DNA of 64,000 bases, taken from positions 124,001 to 188,000 of the forward strand of contig NZ_JAFEUL010000006.1 in the NCBI RefSeq assembly GCF_016901225.1. The letters run 5' to 3'. Source of the stretch: Actibacterium sp. 188UL27-1. Its GTDB lineage: Bacteria > Pseudomonadota > Alphaproteobacteria > Rhodobacterales > Rhodobacteraceae. Under the pieces are notes generated by a model that worked only from the letters and a program-made list of their open reading frames with translations, was not told the DNA's origin and ran no database searches. The translations under genes were made by a program, and so were the position numbers. Of the stretch, positions 60,445-64,000 are shown in pieces (positions within the stretch are counted from its first letter, which is position 1; the number at the start of each line of letters is the position of its first letter).

Positions 60445-61207
60445 CTATACCCTGGTGACCGGTGCCTCTGACGGGATCGGGCGCGCCTTGGCCCGGATTG
60501 CCGCAAAGCGCGGGCGCAACGTGATCCTGACGGCGCGGTCAAAGGACAAGTTGACCCAGCTGGCAGAAGAGCTGAAGGCGGCCCATGATGTGGAGGCCAT
60601 CGTCATTCCCACCGATCTCAGCCAACCGGGGGAGGCCGCACGTCTGTGGTCGGAGGCCAGTGACGGGCGACGGATCGAGATCTTGATCAACAATGCCGGA
60701 TTGGGGCGCAACGGCCCCTTTGCCGAAGGCGAGTGGGCGCGCGAAGAACGCTCCATGGCGGTCAATATGACCGCGCTGACCGTGCTGATGAAACAGGCCG
60801 TGCCCCATATGATTGGCCATGGCGATGGCCGTATCCTCAACGTAGCCTCTGTAGCGGGCTTCCTGCCAGGGCCCAACATGGCGGTCTATCACGCGACCAA
60901 AGCCTATGTCCTGAGCTTGTCGGAAGCCGTGGCAGAGGAGTTGCGCGGCACCAAAGTGTCCGTCACGGCCCTGTGCCCCAGCGCGACCAAATCTAACTTT
61001 TTCAACGATGCGGGCATGCATGACATCATGGTGGTCAATTCCGGCATGGTGGCCAACGCCGACAAGGTTGCGATGGCTGGCTGGAACGCCATGGTCGCCC
61101 GCCAGCGGATCGTCGTGCCCGGTGCGCCGAACGCCATTTTGGCTGCCCTGCCCCGGATCACGCCGCGGGCCGTCGTCACCCGGATTGCGGCCAAGTTTCT
61201 GAGTTGA
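60437..61207 (+). CDS. short-chain dehydrogenase/reductase
   Basis: A 256-residue SDR of the DltE/YqjQ-like (extended-helix) type. [12 protein letters not shown] is the cofactor loop, NNAG follows, and the catalytic residues are Ser in NVASVAG and YHATK. The cofactor region TARSKDKL points to NADP(H). The start lies inside the pgk 3' end. The gene sits between pgk and a class I aldolase gene, yet its role in that operon is unknown. Confidence 0.88.
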   Translation: MDDYTLVTGASDGIGRALARIAAKRGRNVILTARSKDKLTQLAEELKAAHDVEAIVIPTDLSQPGEAARLWSEASDGRRIEILINNAGLGRNGPFAEGEWAREERSMAVNMTALTVLMKQAVPHMIGHGDGRILNVASVAGFLPGPNMAVYHATKAYVLSLSEAVAEELRGTKVSVTALCPSATKSNFFNDAGMHDIMVVNSGMVANADKVAMAGWNAMVARQRIVVPGAPNAILAALPRITPRAVVTRIAAKFLS

Positions 61208-61390
61208 GCCCCCCATATTGGCGCGCCATGGATCCAAGATCTGCCAGTCATCCGGGTGATCCAAGCTGCGGATCGGCGAAATGGCGGTGGAATGGCGCTT
61301 TTGCCAGCGTGTTTGCGCAAACGGCGTTGAAGTTGCCCGATGCGCCGCTTACGCAGCGGCAAAGCTATTTTACGTCATATGAGGTTCCCG

Positions 61391-62320
61391 ATGAAAGCCA
61401 CCCGCACCGTTCAACGCATCCTTGCCAATTACGAAGGCGAAACCCCCGGCGTGAAGGCCAAGCTATGTTCCATGTTGATGACGGGCAAGCTGGGCGGCAC
61501 CGGCAAGATGATCATTCTGCCTGTCGATCAGGGGTTTGAACACGGGCCCGCGCGCAGCTTTGCGCCCAATCCGGCGGGCTATGATCCGCATTACCATTAC
61601 CAACTGGCGATCGATGCCGGGCTCAACGCCTATGCCGCACCACTTGGACCGTTGGAAGCGGGCGCCGATACATTTGCCGGTCAGATTCCGACAATCCTAA
61701 AGGTGAACTCGGCGAACTCGCTGATGTCGGGCACGGCCGGCAAAAATCAGGCGGTCACGGGCTGCGTCGATGATGCGTTGCGCCTGGGTTGCGCGGCCAT
61801 CGGATTTACAATCTATCCGGGCTCTGACCTGGCGCTCGACATGATGGAAGAGATCCGCGAGATGCGCAACGAGGCCGCCGCCAAAGGCGTGGCCACGGTG
61901 ATCTGGTCCTATCCCCGCGGCGAAGGCATCACGAAGGAAGGGGAAACTGCCATCGATGTGGCCGCCTATGCCGGTCATATGGCGGCACTGCTGGGCGCCC
62001 ACATCATCAAGATCAAGCTGTCCACCGATCATCTGATGCTGCCCGAAGCCAAGAAGGTCTATGAGGCCGAGAATATCGACATATCGACCCAGGCCGCGCG
62101 CGTGGCCCATTGCGTGCAATCCGCTTTTGATGGTCGCCGCCTAATCGTCTTCTCCGGTGGGGCCAAGAAGGGCACCGACGGCGTCTATGATGATGCCCGT
62201 GCCATCCGCGATGGCGGCGGCAACGGCTCGATCATCGGGCGGAACTCCTTCCAGCGCTCCAAGGAAGACGCGCTCGACATGTTGGGCAAGCTGATTAACA
62301 TCTACAAAGGCAAGGAATAG
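61391..62320 (+). CDS. class I fructose-bisphosphate aldolase (DhnA/FbaB type)
   Basis: A 309-residue Schiff-base aldolase of the DhnA/FbaB type. It has IILPVDQGFEHGPARSFAPN, IWSYPRGEGITKEGET and HIIKIKLSTDH, where the Lys residues after HII are the Schiff-base candidates, and FSGGAKKGTDG. The ATG at 61391 (MKATRTVQRIL) is preferred over the longer frame. With pgk 0.9 kb upstream this is a lower-glycolysis cluster. The junction repeat copy 3 follows the stop. Confidence 0.92.
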   Translation: MKATRTVQRILANYEGETPGVKAKLCSMLMTGKLGGTGKMIILPVDQGFEHGPARSFAPNPAGYDPHYHYQLAIDAGLNAYAAPLGPLEAGADTFAGQIPTILKVNSANSLMSGTAGKNQAVTGCVDDALRLGCAAIGFTIYPGSDLALDMMEEIREMRNEAAAKGVATVIWSYPRGEGITKEGETAIDVAAYAGHMAALLGAHIIKIKLSTDHLMLPEAKKVYEAENIDISTQAARVAHCVQSAFDGRRLIVFSGGAKKGTDGVYDDARAIRDGGGNGSIIGRNSFQRSKEDALDMLGKLINIYKGKE

Positions 62321-62344
62321 CGTTTCCCTGCCCCATTATGCGTT

Positions 62345-62381
62345 TAAAGATATCCCCGCCGGAGGCACAAAATCAAATGTC
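62345..62381. repeat. convergent-gene junction repeat copy 3
   Basis: Single-arm copy with the core GATATCCCCGCCGGAGGCAC followed by AAAATCAAATGTC. It lies between the convergent ends of the aldolase and the VPLPA-type protein genes. It is almost identical to the arms of copy 1. Confidence 0.7.
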
Positions 62382-62400
62382 ACCGGCGGTGCCTTACAAA

Positions 62401-63012
62401 TTACGCAGCCGGGTTATGCCGTCGCCACATCCCGGCCCAGCCGATCACGACAAGGACCGCGCCGAATACCGGCGCAGTGGCCGGTAAGGGCACTTCTGCA
62501 ATTTCCTGCACATCTACCGTGATCTCATAATCCCAGCTTAGAACGCCCTGTTCGGCAGTACGCCCCCGTCCAAAAAACGACAGGATGGTGAAATCTTCCT
62601 GTGGAAACGGCTCCCCGCGCAGACGCTGTTCGAAAAGCGTTTCACGCCCTTCGACATCAAATTGCCATCGCCGCAATGTGTTGGTCCCGGATCGATCCGT
62701 ACCGGTCAGCGCATAGATCACGCGGTAGCTGTCATCGGGTTGTTCCCCGGACACAATATCGATCTCCACCCCTGCGATCCGCAGTGGTGCGATCACGCTC
62801 AAGCCGATCTTGTCGCTGTCACGAAATCCACCGATGCGGGTATCCGAAAACTGCGAGCCGCGAATGATATACGTACCCACACTGAACAGCCGCAGGGTTG
62901 TACCGCTGCTGGCAAAGTCACCGTAATCCGCTTCGTCAAAGACGACTGTCCGCGCCTGGCCCGGCATCGACAACACCGCCCAGGCCAGCATCGCGAAAAC
63001 GCATGCTTTCAT
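62401..63012 (-). CDS. secreted protein with VPLPA-type C-terminal sorting signal
   Basis: A 203-residue exported protein. A signal peptide (MKACVFAMLAWAVLSMPGQA) begins the ATG-63012 start, preceded by AGGAGG. The body is beta-rich. The C-terminus is the motif EVPLPATAPVFGAVLVVIG, then a helix and WRRHN, which is the VPLPA/PEP-CTERM-like tag recognised by exosortase/rhombosortase-type systems. No sorting enzyme is encoded nearby. Surface or matrix localisation is expected. Confidence 0.82.
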   Translation of the reverse strand: MKACVFAMLAWAVLSMPGQARTVVFDEADYGDFASSGTTLRLFSVGTYIIRGSQFSDTRIGGFRDSDKIGLSVIAPLRIAGVEIDIVSGEQPDDSYRVIYALTGTDRSGTNTLRRWQFDVEGRETLFEQRLRGEPFPQEDFTILSFFGRGRTAEQGVLSWDYEITVDVQEIAEVPLPATAPVFGAVLVVIGWAGMWRRHNPAA

Positions 63013-63199
63013 CACCAACAGTCCTCCTGCATCCCAGCATGACCCGCGCCGGTGATACGTGGCGAACGTTAACACTTGGTTGCATCATATAGGCGACAAT
63101 CCGGCAGAGCATGGAAAAACCACTATTAAGGGATTCCCAAATCGAATCAGCTATGACACGGTCTTGGCTAACGGTCCGTCAGAGGCCAAAGAGGCAGAT

Positions 63200-63502
63200 A
63201 TGAGCAGATCTGAAAAACGCCCCGCCCTTGCGGTCGTGCTTTATTTCGCGGTGACATTTTCATTAGCGATGTATTTTACCTTTGCCGCCGTCCAGGGCGA
63301 TTTCGGGCTATTCCGCCGGGTAGAGATTAACGCCGAACTGGTGGAATTACGGGCAGAACGCGCACGCCTGCTGGCCCAGGTCCGGGACATGCGCAACAAG
63401 ACACACCGCCTGTCAGACGACTACCTCGACCTTGATCTGCTCGATCAGCAGGCTCGTGACGTTCTGGGCCTCGTCCGCTCTGACGAACTTGTCTTCCGTT
63501 AA
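63200..63502 (+). CDS. ftsB: FtsB/DivIC-type septum formation initiator
   Basis: A 100-residue bitopic membrane protein. One transmembrane helix (about 9-29, LAVVLYFAVTFSLAMYF) is followed by a coiled coil (INAELVELRAERARLLAQV) and the family tail LDQQARDVLGLVRSDELV. It is part of the FtsBLQ complex in cell division. The ATG at 63200 follows GAGGCAG. Its stop overlaps the next opposite-strand gene by 4 bp. Confidence 0.88.
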   Translation: MSRSEKRPALAVVLYFAVTFSLAMYFTFAAVQGDFGLFRRVEINAELVELRAERARLLAQVRDMRNKTHRLSDDYLDLDLLDQQARDVLGLVRSDELVFR

Positions 63503-63819
63503 GCCTCCGCCATGCGTTGCAAACCCATGCCAATCATCAGCGCAGCAAAAAAGATCATGAAAACTATTCCAAACCCAATCCGGTAGGCGTTTGCCAACGG
63601 GCTCAGCAAATGCCGCTTTTCGTATAGATCGCTGAAAGGGAGGTCCTTCGGCTTGCTTAAAAGAAGCCCGATCAGGAACGGAATCATGATCAAGAGCAGA
63701 AAGCCAAAAAGCTGATCCATGTAATCGGGCGCGCGGACAAACCCATAGTCGAAGGCATATGATGTGTTCGCAGTCATCATGACCGACATGATCAATACGG
63801 CAAGTCGCCTGGAATCCAT
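63499..63819 (-). CDS. small hypothetical membrane protein
   Basis: A protein of about 106 residues with a probable signal peptide (LAVLIMSVMMTANTSYA) and two hydrophobic helices (LFGFLLLIMIPFLIGLLL and YRIGFGIVFMIFFAALMIGM). I do not recognise it. A GTG at 63837 would add six residues; the ATG at 63819 is used. It converges with ftsB. Confidence 0.65.
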   Translation of the reverse strand: MDSRRLAVLIMSVMMTANTSYAFDYGFVRAPDYMDQLFGFLLLIMIPFLIGLLLSKPKDLPFSDLYEKRHLLSPLANAYRIGFGIVFMIFFAALMIGMGLQRMAEA

Positions 63820-64000
63820 GATTGTCTCTTTCGTCACCTAGGCTGCCGGGATTGTCGCGTCCTGACGGCAGTTGTGTGGCCGGTAGTGGGTGAAATCATG
63901 TGCAGCCCAACAGCCTTGCGCCGGAGGGCAATTTTTCCGGTAGGATTGCGGAACCATCTTCGCTAGGAATGGTTCAACGTTAAACTATCGTAGCTCAGGG
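63820..64000. other. 181-bp end of window
   Basis: No gene is seen. It probably holds the promoter of the small membrane protein and possibly of a gene beyond the right edge. Confidence 0.35.

Overview
The window looks like a chromosomal segment of a marine alphaproteobacterium of the Roseobacter/Rhodobacteraceae group. This rests on protein-level resemblance and gene organisation: GC-rich coding DNA, a fused PntA, a RskA-type anti-sigma factor, a VPLPA-type C-terminal sorting signal, an FdhC-type formate dehydrogenase gamma subunit and the ppi-pgk-aldolase-ftsB neighbourhood. No rRNA, tRNA, CRISPR array, intact transposon or prophage was found.

Layout. 0-3.2 kb: the end of a peptide-type ABC importer (binding protein cut by the window edge, then two permeases). 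3.3-11.6 kb: housekeeping and orphan genes (DUF3422 protein, RluE, alpha/beta hydrolase, VOC protein, PntAB transhydrogenase, ICMT-like methyltransferase, hypothetical). 11.6-21.0 kb: a carbon-phosphorus lyase locus, with phnGHI-DUF559-phnJ-hydrolase-NIPSNAP-phnKLN on the minus strand, phnF divergent at its head, and a DUF1045 gene and phnM at its tail. 21.3-36.8 kb: a 15.5-kb block of ten plus-strand genes joining a transmembrane Ser/Thr kinase, an FHA protein, a PP2C phosphatase, three GTPases (one dynamin-like), a probable roadblock-like protein, an unknown protein, a PstS-like/OmpA fusion and two secreted twin-PilJ proteins. This is the best candidate for an undescribed system. 37.2-41.2 kb: a hexapeptide transferase and PHP phosphoesterase of the kind found with phosphonate genes, a hypothetical and a BCCT transporter. 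42.2-46.3 kb: a tightly overlapping envelope operon (Tat-like OmpA protein, membrane protein, binding-protein/OmpA fusion, VWA protein, Coq4-like protein). 47.5-48.7 kb: an ECF sigma/anti-sigma pair. 48.8-53.7 kb: one minus-strand run joining formate dehydrogenase gamma, a WD40-cytochrome c fusion, a 41-residue membrane peptide and a tungstate-type ABC importer. 54-64 kb: a secreted NTF2-like protein, a glutamine-amidotransferase-like hydrolase, a heme-binding GlcG-like protein, an FkbM methyltransferase, a broken LysE gene, two cyclophilins, pgk, an SDR, a class I aldolase, a VPLPA-sorted protein, ftsB and a small membrane protein.

How parts work together. The phn locus encodes the methylphosphonate-to-phosphate core (PhnGHIJKL, PhnM, PhnN) under a probable PhnF operator, but no phosphonate importer lies in the window. 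The kinase, FHA and phosphatase genes give a complete write/read/erase phospho-Ser/Thr switch upstream of membrane-remodelling-type GTPases. The binding-protein/OmpA fusions suggest ligand sensing anchored to peptidoglycan. A short GC-rich repeat recurs at three convergent gene junctions, once as a perfect 35-bp inverted repeat.
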